Source: Chrysoperla carnea
Lineage: Eukaryota > Arthropoda > Insecta > Neuroptera > Chrysopidae
Direction of reading: 5' to 3'
Assembly: GCF_905475395.1 (NCBI RefSeq)
Contig: NC_058338.1
Location: forward strand, 44,923,935-44,987,934
DNA length: 64,000 nt
A program made the position numbers and the translations under genes. Shown here piece by piece: positions 1 to 13,300 of the stretch. The notes below the pieces were generated by a model that was given only the letters and a program-made list of their open reading frames with translations, was not told where the DNA came from and made no database searches. The first letter of the stretch is position 1, and every line of letters starts with the position of its first letter.

Positions 1-165
1 CAAGAAAATATATACATATAAGGACGTGAAAGTCGAGTGGAGAAGTTAGCCTTAGCAGGAAAAAGGCGCTTATCTGAATGAGGTCTAGTCCTCGGTCGTT
101 GCGTACTTTGTACTGCGCATCAGGGTGCCTTTTTTTTAGTTTTTTGTCATTTGTTTTTAATCAAA

Positions 166-418
166 TGTGACCGTGAGAGCTTTTGATCAGAACTATCCGA
201 AGAACATTTTGGGGTTGGTTTGCAAAAGTTTCACAGAAAGACATTTTCCTAGTCATATAGGTACTATAACATATAATATATGTGTAGTTTTAATCGCTCA
301 TAGGTCGAAAACTACTCCTTAAAAAGTTTTGTGGCCGTGAGACTTTTTGATCAGAACGATCTGAAGAACATTTTGGGGGCGGTTTGAAAAAGTTTCACAG
401 AAAGCCATTTCTTAGTCA
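166..418 (+). repeat. Direct duplication of a 90-bp unit
   Basis: 166-255 and 330-418 are copies about 164 bp apart. Both read TGTG(A/G)CCGTGAGA, TTTTGATCAGAAC, GAAGAACATTTTGGGG, AAAAGTTTCACAGAAAG and end TTAGTCA or CTAGTCA. No coding capacity; the unit is of unknown origin. Confidence 0.8.
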
Positions 419-812
419 AAAAGAAAAGTAGTGATTCCAAATTTTTGGCTACTCTGTACATTATTTAGAAGTTTTAAATATGTCTACATACTTTTCAGAA
501 TAAGCAAAATTTTTTTTATAAAGAATGATTTTTTTTCTTAAATGTCAAATAAGAAAATTTACAAGTATAGTTACCTCCGTGGCACACTGTATAACGACAT
601 CTGCATTGGCTTGGTGTATTCACCGATAGATGAACCTACGCGCATAATATATATTTTCCATATACTATGGTGTTCGGTATTTTTTTCCTTTATATTAACG
701 TTATCACTTAACATTAATGTTGGAATCAGCAGTAACAATAATCTATTCATTTGATTAATTCATATAGAAATACGAAATTAGGTTTTGGCGACTTTTGGCG
801 AGTTTTATTGAA
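419..812. other. Unannotated AT-rich stretch
   Basis: Nothing recognisable. A 70-codon open frame at 542-754 has no domain and no splice context. Confidence 0.5.
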
Positions 813-1165
813 AGCGTTTCCATGGTGAGGATAAACTACTTTAATTATAGAATTGTATGGATTGCATTTATGACTTACATTGAAAATTTAACATTATTGT
901 CTCACAAATTTAAATAAATAATTATGATAATTTACATTTGAAAAATAATGTTTGTGCAATTTGATTTCTTATTTTCACTATTTTTAATGCATTAAGTTTA
1001 ATTAATTGGTGTTTTTCAATCATTTTAATTTGACATTTTCTATAACATTAACATGTAAAGAATTGCAAATTAGTCATAACAGCCTGCTTTATCGCCAAAA
1101 TTTATCACTGGAAGCGCTGGCATCGTTTTTATTGTCCCTACCATGACTACGCACACAACGAATAG
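813..1165 (+). repeat. Dispersed repeat R-A, copy 1
   Basis: About 350 bp running from GTTTCCATGG through AATTCTATAATTAAAG (reverse sense) to CATGACTACGCACACAACGA. It matches 12601-12965 in inverse orientation almost end to end, and 40263-40530 partly. No coding sense. Likely a non-autonomous transposon, but I could not see terminal repeats. Confidence 0.75.
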
Positions 1166-1892
1166 GTATCATTCTATATTTAAAGTCTCAAGAAATTTTA
1201 ACCAAAAGCTAATGTTAAATCAGAGGACTCCTTTTTATCATAAAACTAATGAGACTATCAGAAGAAATTACACCAGATGGCATTGAATCTCGAAAAATAT
1301 AGTTTCCTAGGAAATAATCGAAATAAATTTATTTCTGTTTAATAGTAACTGTTTATCATTGAGTCAGGTAACGGAAATCATACATTGGTATGTTCCCGGT
1401 CCGTCGTAATGGCTTAAATTTAGTCAAAATAAACCCAAAAACCATTAGATCATCTTATCATCAAAAATATATAGAAACCCGGGATTTCAGGTATCTAATC
1501 TTTAAAAACCTATTCTACGTATCAACTCAAATCAACATGGTGTGGCCAAGTTAACATAGGTTAATTTTTATTGCTAGCTTGCTACAAAAGAGCTACACCA
1601 TAAACAAATAAATACGTGGAGGCAGTATCAAGAAGATGAAGTCGATAATTTTACACATGACTAACATTTACTTGTATAGCCTTCACTATCCTTGAGCTCA
1701 CTTATCTCCCCTTTTGTTTACAATTTCAAAGGTGTCAAAGTTTCGGTGCCGAATCCAAATTTTTTGAAAATAAAATACACCCGATGTTGCTCACTGATAA
1801 TGTACCTTTCTATAGATGAAAGAATTTTTAAAATTGCTCAAGCAGTTTTTGAGTTTATCCAGTTCAAACAAACATACAAATATACAAACATA

Positions 1893-2182
1893 CCACTAGT
1901 TCGATTTACATCTAGGCATATATATCACGAGTATGACAGAGTACATGCGTTAAGCAATTAATCTAAGTAAGAGGTATTATAGATGTTATATGAAATTGCA
2001 AAAGTGATTTGTATCGTGGCTTCGATGTCGTTTAAGCTACACAACAGTTCTTCTGTTGTGTGCCTACAGAGAGTGGGGGCCAACACATGTATATAAAACC
2101 TCTCACTTAGATGCATTGCTTAACGTATGTATTCTGTCATACTCGTAATATTTATATGCCTAGATGTAAATCGAACTAGTGG
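1893..2182. mobile_element. Long-TIR MITE (family M1), copy 1
   Basis: Inverted arms of roughly 90-100 bp face each other, flanked by TA at 1891-1892 and 2183-2184. The arms begin CCACTAGTTCGATTTACATC and continue TAGGCATATA...GTATGACAGA...TAAGCAAT. This copy's outermost seven bases are CCACTAG at both ends, unlike copies 2 and 3. The centre carries a short hairpin, CACAACAG/CTGTTGTG. No coding capacity. Confidence 0.8.
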
Positions 2183-2349
2183 TATATACGTCTATGTCTG
2201 TGCCAGAGGATTGGAGTGTTGTTATTTAGCTATAACTTGTGTTCATTAATACTCGCTATATTATTATAGCCTATATAATCGCATGCATCCATATAACATT
2301 TTATGTCTATAAAGTGAGCTGTAAAAAGGTTCCAATTTAAATCGGTAAA

Positions 2350-2477
2350 TAGAGTGTTTCTTAGCTGGATTGTCAAATTCCCGTTAATGTGAAAATGTGC
2401 TTAGAGATGACATTACTTATACTAAAATATTGAATATCACGAATACTATATTGGGTCTTCCAGCTAAAAATACTCTA
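2350..2477. repeat. Short inverted repeat pair
   Basis: AGAGTGTTTCTTAGCTGGA at 2351-2369 faces TCCAGCTAAAAATACTCT at 2459-2476. Could be a 125-bp MITE; family unknown. Confidence 0.45.
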
Positions 2478-4654
2478 TCTAGCTTTTTTAATAAGAAACC
2501 ATATTATCGGTAAACAACCTGTTGTTTACAACAACATCAAAACATTCAAGACACATGAGTAGTTTTTCTAAATATTTTTATTTGATGTTTTCATGAAATA
2601 TTAAAATAATTTTATGTTAAAAAATCTAATATAGCATCATTCGATTCAATCCAATAGAACCCAATATGAAATTTCCAATTCAATCCCATTCATGAATTGG
2701 AACCAAATGAAAATTTCCGATTAGTTCTATTAGCTAGAGAGCCAGTAGACCGCAGATGACACATATTTGATGAAAGTCTAAAATTACCTTAGTCTGTTGT
2801 ACCTGCCGATAATATAGTGGGAGCTCAGGTGCGAATGGTATGATAATTTGACGCACTAAAAATGTATTTGAAGAAAGCTGCCGTTTTGGTGTGTCAAAAT
2901 ATACTATTATTGATACTTAAAAATGAAATGGCAGACGGCTACCACGATGGTAACCGTATTTGATGAAATTTGAAATTTATATATGTTATTCTTGATAATA
3001 TTAGAAAATTATGTTTCTGCAGGCAGGAGGGTTTGACGGTTGCTTTGACCAGGCAGAATGTAAAATATTTTCTCCCGATTGAGAATACAAATATAGAGAA
3101 CCCTTTTTTCTATGGTTTTTTTAAATTATTATTTTTATTTTTTGATTCTTGAAGGAAAATATAAATTTAAAGAATGCAAATGCAAACCAACTTTTAAAAA
3201 GACTCGATTTGTTTATAAAATAAATAGCAGGCGTTTTGGCTACGCCATCGACTTTACATAATGTTGTACATAACATCCTGTATTACACAAATTATTTCAT
3301 TTATCAAATTTACCATAAGGTATGCAAATGGGTTTTAAAGGATTATCTAATCAGGCAATTACTGATACTCTACTATTATTATTATTACATTTCCGTAAAG
3401 GTTAAGTGCCAATACAAAATGTCCAATATTACAAGAACAGAGCGATATAGAGGCAGTTGTGTAGTAAGGGAGAGAGTTGGGGAGTCCTCTTCCACCCGAA
3501 ATTTTCAGTGTAAAGGTAATATCAAAATATTTGAGAAAAATCTAAGCTTTTTCCCTTTTTTTATTCCGAAATAAAAAGTTATAAACAAATTTTGTCCGAA
3601 AAGCCCTTGGAGGGTAGGGCTCATTTAAAAAAAAAATTATCTTTCGGTGATAGTCTAGTCTGTCTATATTTTTCGGACCAAAGCCAAGATGCAGCAAACC
3701 AATACATGTAAAAAATCGAAAATTTTTCGTAGAATTCAATACACTATTTTTTTCCAAACTGAATTTGATTGAGAAATCTCCAGGTAATTAAGTAGTTATA
3801 GAATAGACTTTGAATAATTGACTTGATTTGCTAATTTTAATTTCACTTTACAGAAACCGATGAAGCAAATGATGAGAATCTTTACCATGTAATAGACGGT
3901 GATACATAGAAGTTTGAATAGAAAATAGATTAAAATTTATCATTCGCAATGTCTTTTGTATAGGGTATTGCACGATACCGCTGGTTTTCGTATTTTATCA
4001 CGCCAAACCTTAAAGTATGAAAAATACTGACCTCATACTGTAAAAATTTCCAATTTTTCTAAGCAAGTGTTTTGACAATATTCAAAAAAGTATCTTGAGT
4101 CTTGGTATTTGAACGGATTTTCAATCAAACAGAGGTAGGTATGAGTATCGGGTTGGTAACAGAATGGCCTGCTAGCAGAAACCCAGTATTGCCAAATGAA
4201 ATTTCAATCAAACGTTGGCTAGTACTAGTATCAAGTTAATTTTAAAATGATTTACCAGTCGAGTCTCGGAATTTGGGCGAATAAAAGCAAGCGAATAAAG
4301 TCTCTGATGTCGGGTTGGTATCAGAATGATCTTTCAAAAGGGACTCGTCAGTTGAACGAATTTTCTATCATATTAGGAAGTTAATTGAAAATAAAAGGCC
4401 AAAATCGTTTGACCGACTCTAACTAAATTAGGAATTCGATGCTCGACAGCTTGAGAATTGCAGAATATAGTAATTTTCAAGTTGTCGGACTAATAAAAAA
4501 AATGAGTATCTATCAAATTGGATCTTGCGGGAAGCGGGAACGACCAAAAACTTTCCAATCCACGTGAAAGAGAATGCCCCGCTTACAAGAATTTTCGTAA
4601 ACAAAATAGGAGTAATAGTATTGATTTTTGATTATTAGTACAATTAATGATGAT
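2478..4654. other. Unannotated stretch
   Basis: AT-rich, with no gene I can support. Two weakly similar phrases (TCGGGTTGGTAACAGAATG near 4148 and TCGGGTTGGTATCAGAATG near 4311) hint at an old duplicated repeat. Confidence 0.4.
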
Positions 4655-5060
4655 ACAAATAAAGGAAAATGAAAGAAGCCGCTCTCATTTTGCTAAAACC
4701 TCATGTGTTTCTTAGGTGTCCAATATCATTAATAAGGCATGAGTTGGTGGTGCAAATGTTTCTATTCTCATTAAATTGTTAATTCAATGAAACGGTTAAT
4801 GTTAAAGTTGACTTACAAAGTTAATAAATAGGCAACTTGAATTGCGTATGCGTAATACTTGTGTAATAGTTTTCGATTTTTTGATAAATACTTAATACTT
4901 ACGTCATACAAGTTGCCTATTTACCAATTTTTTAAGTGAACTTTAACATTGACTTAAGTTGAACTCATGCCTTACTAATGATACTTAACACATAAGAAAC
5001 TTATTCCATGAAATTTTAGCAAAATGCGAGCGGTTTCCTTAATTTTCCTTTATTAGCCGA
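4655..5060. mobile_element. Palindromic foldback element R-B, copy 1
   Basis: The two halves are inverted copies of each other: AATAAAGGAAAATGAAAG at the left against its complement at the right, then GCGAGCGGTTT / AAGCCGCTCTC, TAAGGCATGAGTT / AACTCATGCCTTA, and AGGCAACTTG / CAAGTTGCCT around the centre near 4865. About 400 bp, non-coding, and able to form a long hairpin. Confidence 0.75.
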
Positions 5061-6497
5061 TGTTTGTAACATTTTTTACTGTAATAATATTTATTGTATA
5101 TGAAATGGAATCCTGGGCTTTTGGATAAAATAACATTTGGAAAAGAAACACAATAAACCAGACACAAAATAAATAATTTTAATTAAACATTTAATAAAAA
5201 TACTTTTAATTTTATTTTACAGGTACAATTATCATTTTTTTAAGAATATTTTAAGAACAATCAGAATTTATAGTCCACAGTATGTATAAGTGACACTTTT
5301 CATTGATTACTATACAGTTAAAACTTTGTATGTGGCTTCATCATGCTGAGTTTGAAAGATTTCTTACTTGGAATAAATGTCGAAAATGCTGTGTTTTCTT
5401 TCATGATGCTCAGATAAGAATTTTATTTACTGAATACTGAAAATAGCTAGGTCTTCGTGGTCTAATACTTCGACAATTGCTTTTTCAGGGTGTCGCATTT
5501 TTAAAATTACGACAAAATACTTTCTTCAGTTAACTTCTTATTAGAATAACAAGAAAAAGAATATTTAAAATTTCAAGCTTGTGTGAAATTTTAATTTTCC
5601 GGACCTCGAGGAAGAAAATATGTATTAATGCAGTCAGCCACAATTAATTCCATTCATAAATCAATAAAAACCATCATTATTACGTATTACTGGACTTGTA
5701 GGGTATTTTAAGAACATTAACATTTTATTATTTATTCTACATTAAAATTGTATAAGGCTGATCGTAAATTATGATCAGACATTCGTATAAGAAAATCTTG
5801 TAAAAAATTGTGATAAGAAATATACAATACCAGATGAACCGTTCGACTTTTCTCACCCTCAAGTAGAGACACCACCAACTATGCATGCGGTTTATCCCCA
5901 AGTAGGGATAATAAGAATTTTGTATTTAGTTTTTTACATTTAAAAATTTTTTAAAATACAGCAAATATTTTACACGAATATGTTATCAGGAAAAACTTAA
6001 GTTAACAAAAAAAAATTTTAATTTTTGTTTTTTATTGAAAACAACAATTTTTCTTGTTCTTATTACTTTTTAACAATGTTCTTATTACTTTTCGTCACTA
6101 ATGGAGAAAATAATCACATTAATGAAAACTGATAGTGAAAATATTTTACATACACCTGTTAGACATCAGAAATTCCATTAGAACATCAGGCAAATATAAG
6201 TTTGTATATTTTTTATAAGACTACATTATACAAATGTCTGAAAATGAGAAACCAGCCTAAAATGCAGTTAAGATTTCGATGTTATTACGTTAATTTCCAT
6301 GCATGCATAATCTTGTTGATAAAAACTCCAATTAAATCTGTAAAAAAATAATTGTTATTATGTGAAGGTCTATGATAACTTTTAATAAATGTTATTACTA
6401 TAAATAAACCAGTAAAGATATATTTGTTTTTGTTAAAAAAATAGTTTTAAAAATAACATATCTCACATTTTTGTTATAAACAGAGAAAATTCCTCCA
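5061..6497. other. Unannotated AT-rich stretch
   Basis: Simple poly-A/T runs only; no open frame, terminal repeat or RNA-gene pattern found. Confidence 0.5.
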
Positions 6498-7135
6498 ATT
6501 GACCTGAAAATTTGGGATTAAATTTTGTTCACCCTCTTGATCAAAGATATGGTGCCTAGTGATGCTTTTGCCCAAGCGGTGGTAACCACTCGTTCTAAGT
6601 GGTGGATAAATATATGCTGAAAATAGCTTTTTGAGCATGTTTTCAGTCCCTTAATAAAGTAAATTGGAAATTGACAAGCGTTAGTTTTAGTGCCCGTGGT
6701 AAATTCATCAGTTTTTGTGCTGAATAAAACATTAAAAAAAGTACGAGAAACTTTCTATTCATTATAATTCCGTTAATTTTCGTGCAAATGATTTGAAACT
6801 TTTTTCATTTTCAAGGGTTTTTATAGTACTTTAAAAAGTGTACAACATACTTTTTTCAAAAAACGTTCAATTTTTCACTTAAATAGTCCGAATTTCAATC
6901 GCCAACCACTCGGAAAGTATTTACTTTTCGAAGTATGCTTGAATGACAGTTTTTGCTTAGATTTTATTGTTCTATGCATTTTCTTTGTCATTTTAGACTT
7001 ATATTTTTCCATTCCTTAGAAGGGGTGGTTACCTCCTTCTGGACAAAAGCACCACAAGGTACCATATAACTTTATAACTAGCAGATAAACAAAACTTAAT
7101 CCCAAATTTTCATCAAAATCGGTGCTATAGGTCAA
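6498..7135. mobile_element. Foldback-like element with about 100-bp inverted arms
   Basis: The left arm (6505-6600) reads AAATTTGGGATTAAATTTTG ... GATGCTTTTGCCC ... GGTAACCACTCGTTCTAAG. The right arm (7015-7125) is its approximate reverse complement, with CTTAGAAGGGGTGGTTACC, GGACAAAAGCACC and AAACTTAATCCCAAATTT. The 400-bp centre is AT-rich and has no open frame. Confidence 0.65.
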
Positions 7136-10100
7136 AATTTAGACATTTCATCCTTTTTCTCCTCGCTTATTGGAGCTTATTGGAGTATTATAATAATATT
7201 ATTTTTACAAATACATCGAAACATTTTTATAGACAATTTAATTCAAAACTATCAAGAAACTACAAGTACTCGTGGAAATAAACGTGTATCGTATTAGAAC
7301 AAAATGAAAAACTTGTATATTCTTCTAATTTATTATACCATTTATAGACATAGAAATTTTGTGGATTTTTGACGTAGCTTCAGTACACAAATTTTTGTGT
7401 AAAAATTGAACTTATTTTGGTCAAGTGAAATCTCTTCAGTAACTTGCTTCTCTGATTAGTTAAGAAAATGATCTGAGAAGGATATAAAATATTTGAATAT
7501 GCTGAGAAATTGTACTTTTATTATTTTTCAATATAAGAACAGAGAAACGTTTAGGACATGGATATTTCCCTTAAACGGATTTTACTATAATTTTAATTAT
7601 AGATAATATAATTTTACCAGTTTCAATTACAGAGAATATCGAACTTGCTTCCCTGGATTCATAGGTATGTCTTAAACAAAGTCTTCATTTTCTAAGGTGA
7701 TAATTTCTAAAAAATAAAAATAAATTACTATTAGTGTTATCTTGATTAATTCTTTTGGATAGATTAAGAGCAGAAAATTGTTTGAAAAAGAAACTATTTG
7801 ATGGAAACTATGTGTGTGTTCCCTCTGTGTGTTACACTTGCCACCATGCATGCTTATTAGGAAAAAATAATCGTACATCATACCTTTTAAACGGGATTAA
7901 CTTTATTGATATTTTTGCAACGTCTTTAAGTAAACTAAAACTAAATATTTACCCATTTAACGTTGTCTGTTAGTCCTAAAATCTAAAATAATTTCTTAGT
8001 TGAAAATTTGACCAAATAAATCTTTTTTTTTTACCAAAAAACCAAATAAAACCTCCGATCAAAATTATAACGAAATATTAAACAGTATCAATAAAGACCT
8101 CGTTTTATTCGACACATGTGAAAAACTTTCTGCAATTTTTTGCAAAGAGAAATTTTATCTCCCTCCTTTCAAATACAAATAGTAGTTTTAGTAAGAAATA
8201 TTATAAGGTTTATTTTGACAATTTCTCAAACTAAGAAAAATATGAGGATAAAATAGTATATTACACTACAAGGGCAGAAAGTTTGAGATTCGCCTCGGGC
8301 ATTATATCGCGCAGTGTGATGTATACTATTTTTCTTTTTTTTCGGCCGAAAGCACATTCTAAATTAAAATCCTTGCTTGTCGAGAAAGTAAACGATAAAA
8401 AAAAAGCGAGAATCACCAACAATTTGTTTTTCATTCCACAATTTCTATTGGTTAAAAAAATATTTTACATGCTAACCATTAATAAGACGACATTTTCTTT
8501 AAAATTTGACGAATCGTATCTTTTTTTTGGATGAAATGTTTATCGAAAATTAATTTCATTTGCTTATATCTCCAAAAATAGGTATTTTTAGAAAAAGGAC
8601 ACTTTTTGCTTAAAATGAGTTCGCTATCGATTTCAAATATTATCTTTTTTTTTTTGATATTCACCCTAAGGGTTAAAGGGTTGATACCCACTTCTCAAGA
8701 GCTTTTCATACAATAATGTGTACATCACTTTCTTATGTACATCACTTTTTATTTGAAGCTATGAATGAGTGGTATCAAAAGGTTTTAGAAAAAGTGATGC
8801 TTCCCTCAATATTCCGAAATAAAGCAAAATACTTATTTCACTGTATAGATAGACGTATAAGTTTAAAGATTAAAAAACAAGTAAACATGCAAATAGAATA
8901 AAATAAATATCTACAAATTAAACTTTGCTGTCTAAATATTATTGCTATTGATTTATATGTGTAAGTAGTAAGTACCAGTATGATAATGCTATAACACGTT
9001 TTTACCCGATCGACCAATGTTGCTCGTTGGATCGATGAACATTGTTGAATTTCTGGAGACATCTGAATTCCGTATTTCATCATTTAGATGGCATGCTGGA
9101 TGTTTTTTCTCCTTGTTTGATAAACATAGTTTTCTGAAAAGAAGAGTACTTTTTATTTCACTACCAAATTTTATTCAAATCGGATTTAAATTGAGACCAC
9201 TAGAGAGGGCTAGACACATATGTGTATGTATATGCATACATGCATACATATATGGTCATACATACATATATGGTCATTCTTGCCATCTATTAGGTAGGAT
9301 CGATGAACATTGAAGAAATTTTTTCGAAATTTCATCATTAGTACTAAAGCATTTGCAAGCTCCATTTCCTTTGGAATATCTCTAATAATTAATTAAAACT
9401 AACTATTTTTAAGTTTTATACCCTTATACCCAAAAAGCCAAATTTGCTTCCACAAACAACAATTTTCATAGCATACCTCTATTATTGTGATATAGAGATA
9501 ATGATTTAATAACGAAATTTGAAAAATCATTGTGTTTGGTTACTCGTAACTTACTTTTTTATTTGAATAGATTGAACTCTCGGAAACATATAACAGATAT
9601 ATACTTTAATATATGCAATTTTAATGACATTCTTCTCATCTACTCTATAGATATAGTTTTTAAAAAGAATCACATATGAAAATTATATATAAATTCTTCA
9701 TCGAACTTTTATTATTTTAAAGAATTTTTAATAAAGCATTTAAGGATATAGGCAGTCAAATTATTAATATTTTGATTAAAAAAATCATACATTAAAAATG
9801 TAATTTTGTCATTTTGGAATTTATTAATAATATTTACATCATTATACAATTTTGACTAAAATGTTCGTTAAATTGAAAGCTTATAAATTAATGTACTTAT
9901 ACATCCTTGAAAGATAAATGAACAACGGGTGGTAACTTTAAATCGAAATTATGAAATTAAAATAATTGTAATCACCATGAAGGATTGTTGAAAATTGTCA
10001 ATTTATGGGCATTAACTTTCAAATTTGTTAAATAATTGTTATAAAATTTAAGAAGGCTAAATGATTAAATCTATCTAATAGTTTTCAGAATATTGGAAAA

Positions 10101-12194
10101 TAAAGTAGGCATTCTACTGAGGTCGATATTCGGAGACCTTGACGCAAGCTGAACTCACGATATTCACTACGTTACTGAGAGGGGAACACAAACTATGATA
10201 TATCAGATCCTTCATAAAGTCTTCATGACACCTAAGAAAATCAGGTTGGGCTCTCTGACTAAGAGCATATTTATTAGCAGTGGCAAATTTACGGGTTGAC
10301 AAAGTAGCAGTTGTCCACTGGGCCCCGAAGTAGGGCACCTCAAGAGGGTTCAAAATGCATTTAAAAAAAAGGGGGGAATGTAAAATTTGTATGAGAGGCA
10401 CGACAAGGGGACACGAAGTTTATTAAGGTTAAAAAAAAGGGAAGTAGACAAATTTGTAGGAAAGGACGTCACAAGAGGGGCACCAAGGTGATTAACGTAG
10501 ACTTTTTCCTTATATCCACCACTGCTTATTAGTACTGATAAGTATTAGTGGTCTGTCAGATGCTAAATTATTTTAGTTGTGACTATAGTTTTCCATTTTT
10601 AAATAATCATCTCCGAAAACCGACTGTTTCTAGTTTGGAAACTATTTTGAAATCTAAATTTAAATCGTGTTGAGAGGGCCTAGCTCAGAATTTCGAACTT
10701 TTTTTGTACAGTGCATGGCGTTTTTGAGCTTACTACTTTGAATGATGGAGTTTTGTGTGTTTTCTAAAAAATTTATTAAAATACCGAAAAAGGTCCGATA
10801 GAATTAAAATTTGTTTTAACTAGTTCAAATAATATATCGGTACAACTTACAGTACATAATTTTCACTTCTTTCTTTAACTTTAGCATAAACATATCTTTT
10901 AAGCTAAAATTGGAAACAATTATTTGCATTGGTGTAGCTGGGAAATTGTTTTGGGCTAGACAGTCAGTTTTCTAGGATGAGTAGCTCACTCAATCATTTT
11001 AAGAATTTTTTTAGTTTTTATTTAAATTACTACAAGCAGTTGCCTACAAATAAGAAAAGTTACCTGTTTTGAATATTTTAGATTTTATGGCCCATTAGTC
11101 ATTTTAAACAAGGACCATTTTCTAACCTAGAAATCACTTAAGCGAACGCAATTTTTGTGTTCACCAAATAAACTTTAAAGATAGTAAAGCCAAATTCTGA
11201 AGACATTTGCACATTATTAATTATTTGTCGATTTGGTCAACTACAGATTATTTCATTCTAAAGCTCTCATTTTTAATAAAAATTCCAATAAAATAATTTG
11301 TACATAAAAATTTAATAAAAATTCCAATGTAAAGAATAATATGTAAATAATATTGTATGAACTTTGTAAATATATTATAGAAACTGTAAATATATTGAAT
11401 GAACTAACTCTTAATTAATATTATAAAGTTGAAGAGAGTGTTTGTTTTGTTGTAATCTCAGGAACTACTAGTTCGAATTGAAAAATTCTTTTAGTGTTGG
11501 ATAGCCCAGAGAATGTTATAGGCTTAACATCACGCGCTAGCAGTTGCTTACTCGCTCCACTAGACTATTTCGAAAACTACTGAATGGCAAGCGCTGATCC
11601 AAAATTGGACAAATGCGAATCGGACGATAAACTCGCTTATGATGGATATAATGCATTCCTACAAAGGAGATGTTTACAAAATATATGACGCCCTGGCCAA
11701 GATTTTGTATTTATTTGTAATTTAATAAACCTGTAAATATTAGTTTATTGAATCACAAAAATTACAAAAGTAAATGTGTCTGTTTGTTTACACATCACAG
11801 TGTCACATTTATACTCTAAATTACTTAACCAATTTTGATGAAATTTTTACAATCCCAAATTAAATTAAACGCCAATATACATTTTACATTAAATAATTTT
11901 AATTCGGTTCTTTACTAAAATAACAAATTCAGGCTTTCGGTTTTTTTCGCGTTAGCGTTGATAATATCATCGATTTCCAGATATTTAGAAAAGTAATCTT
12001 TCCTGTCCCATTGGGGCACGCAATCAAGATTTTACCCCATGAATTGTAGAAAACGATCTCCCTGCGGTAGCTACGCTGGCCGGAAGAGTTACGCCACAAA
12101 TCTTAGTCGCATGCTTCAATGAGAGGAGCTATCGACTCTGGTATGGCAGAATTATTTTCACATTCTGTTTTCCATTTGGTCATCCAGAGTTGAG
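7136..12194. other. Unannotated stretch with simple repeats
   Basis: No host exon found, including a search for the receptor's missing C-terminal exon on the minus strand. A TACATGCATACATATATGG-type microsatellite lies at 9215-9280. GGGGCACCAAGGTGATTAA-type phrases at 10370-10500 and CACAGTGTCACATTTATACT at about 11805 look like old retroelement tails. Confidence 0.4.
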
Positions 12195-12590
12195 TTAGTG
12201 GGGCAAATGTTTCTATTTGTTAACAAATAATAAATTTTTAATTAAATGGAACGATCATTGTTAAATATCACTTAAAAATTAGTAATTAGGCAACTTGTAT
12301 GACGTAAATGTTAAGTGTTTGTCAAATAATCGAAAGCTATTATACATGAATAATGTATACGTAATTCAAGTTGAATATTTATTAAATCTGTAAGCCAACT
12401 ATAGCATTAACCGTTCGGCGTTCCATCGAATTAACAATTTATTGTTTATTAACAAATAACATTTGCGCTACTGACTCATGCATTACTAATGATATTGAAC
12501 ACCTAAGAAACATATTCCATGAGATTTTAGAAAAATGCGAGCGGTTTCTTTCATTTTCCTTTATTTGTAACATCTTTAACTGTACAAATA
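12195..12590. mobile_element. Palindromic foldback element R-B, copy 2
   Basis: Related to 4655-5060: shares GGGGCAAATGTTTCTATT, TTAGGCAACTTGTATGACGT, CATGCATTACTAATGATATT and GCGAGCGGTTTCTTTCATTT. Its left arm is cut short. It directly precedes R-A copy 2. Confidence 0.7.
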
Positions 12591-12600
12591 GTGTTATTAA

Positions 12601-12965
12601 GGTATTCGTTGTGTGCGTAGTCATGGTAGGTACAATAAAATCGATGCCAGCGCTTCCAGTGAAAAATTTTGGAGTTAAAGGGGGCTGTTATGACTAATTT
12701 GCAATTCTTTACATGTTAATGTTATAGAAATGTCAAATTAAAATTATTGAAAAACACGAATTAATTAAACTTAATGCATTAAAAATTGTGAAAATAAGAA
12801 ATCAAATTGAACAAATATTATTTTTCAAATGTAAATTATCATAATTATTTATTTAAATTTGTGAGACAATAATATTAAATTTTAAATGTAAGTCTTAAAT
12901 GCAATCCATACAATTATATATGCATCCATACAATTCTATAATTAAAGTAGTGTATCGTTACCATG
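12601..12965 (-). repeat. Dispersed repeat R-A, copy 2 (inverted relative to copy 1)
   Basis: Starts TATTCGTTGTGTGCGTAGTC and ends CGTTACCATGGAAACG. Shares TTTGCAATTCTTTACATGTT and CATTAAAAATTGTGAAAATA with copy 1. Abuts the R-B arm at 12590. Confidence 0.75.
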
Positions 12966-13300
12966 GAAACGAAACTCACGCACGGAGCGAATACAAATTA
13001 CTATATTATTAACTATACACATTGCTAAAGAAATAAAAATAAATAGTGGAGTACTTGTAATGTACGTGTAGGTATGCATACAAACTATTTATTACAAGCA
13101 ACTATTAAATGTCTGCTTGTTATAATGTGTTTACCTGTTAGATCATCGGCTTGTTTGACACAACTAAACATTTCCAAGAGATTCACAGAACATTATCAAT
13201 TAATAAATGTTATCATGTTGTATTCATCACAATATCTCCACTGTTGAATGACATCAAACAAATACCATACATAACCTATAGCATTTGTATGTGTATATTT

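Noticed and set aside
3236..3574. 112-codon plus-strand frame
   Set aside because: Composition is that of AT-rich non-coding DNA (poly-Tyr from TATTAT repeats); no motif.
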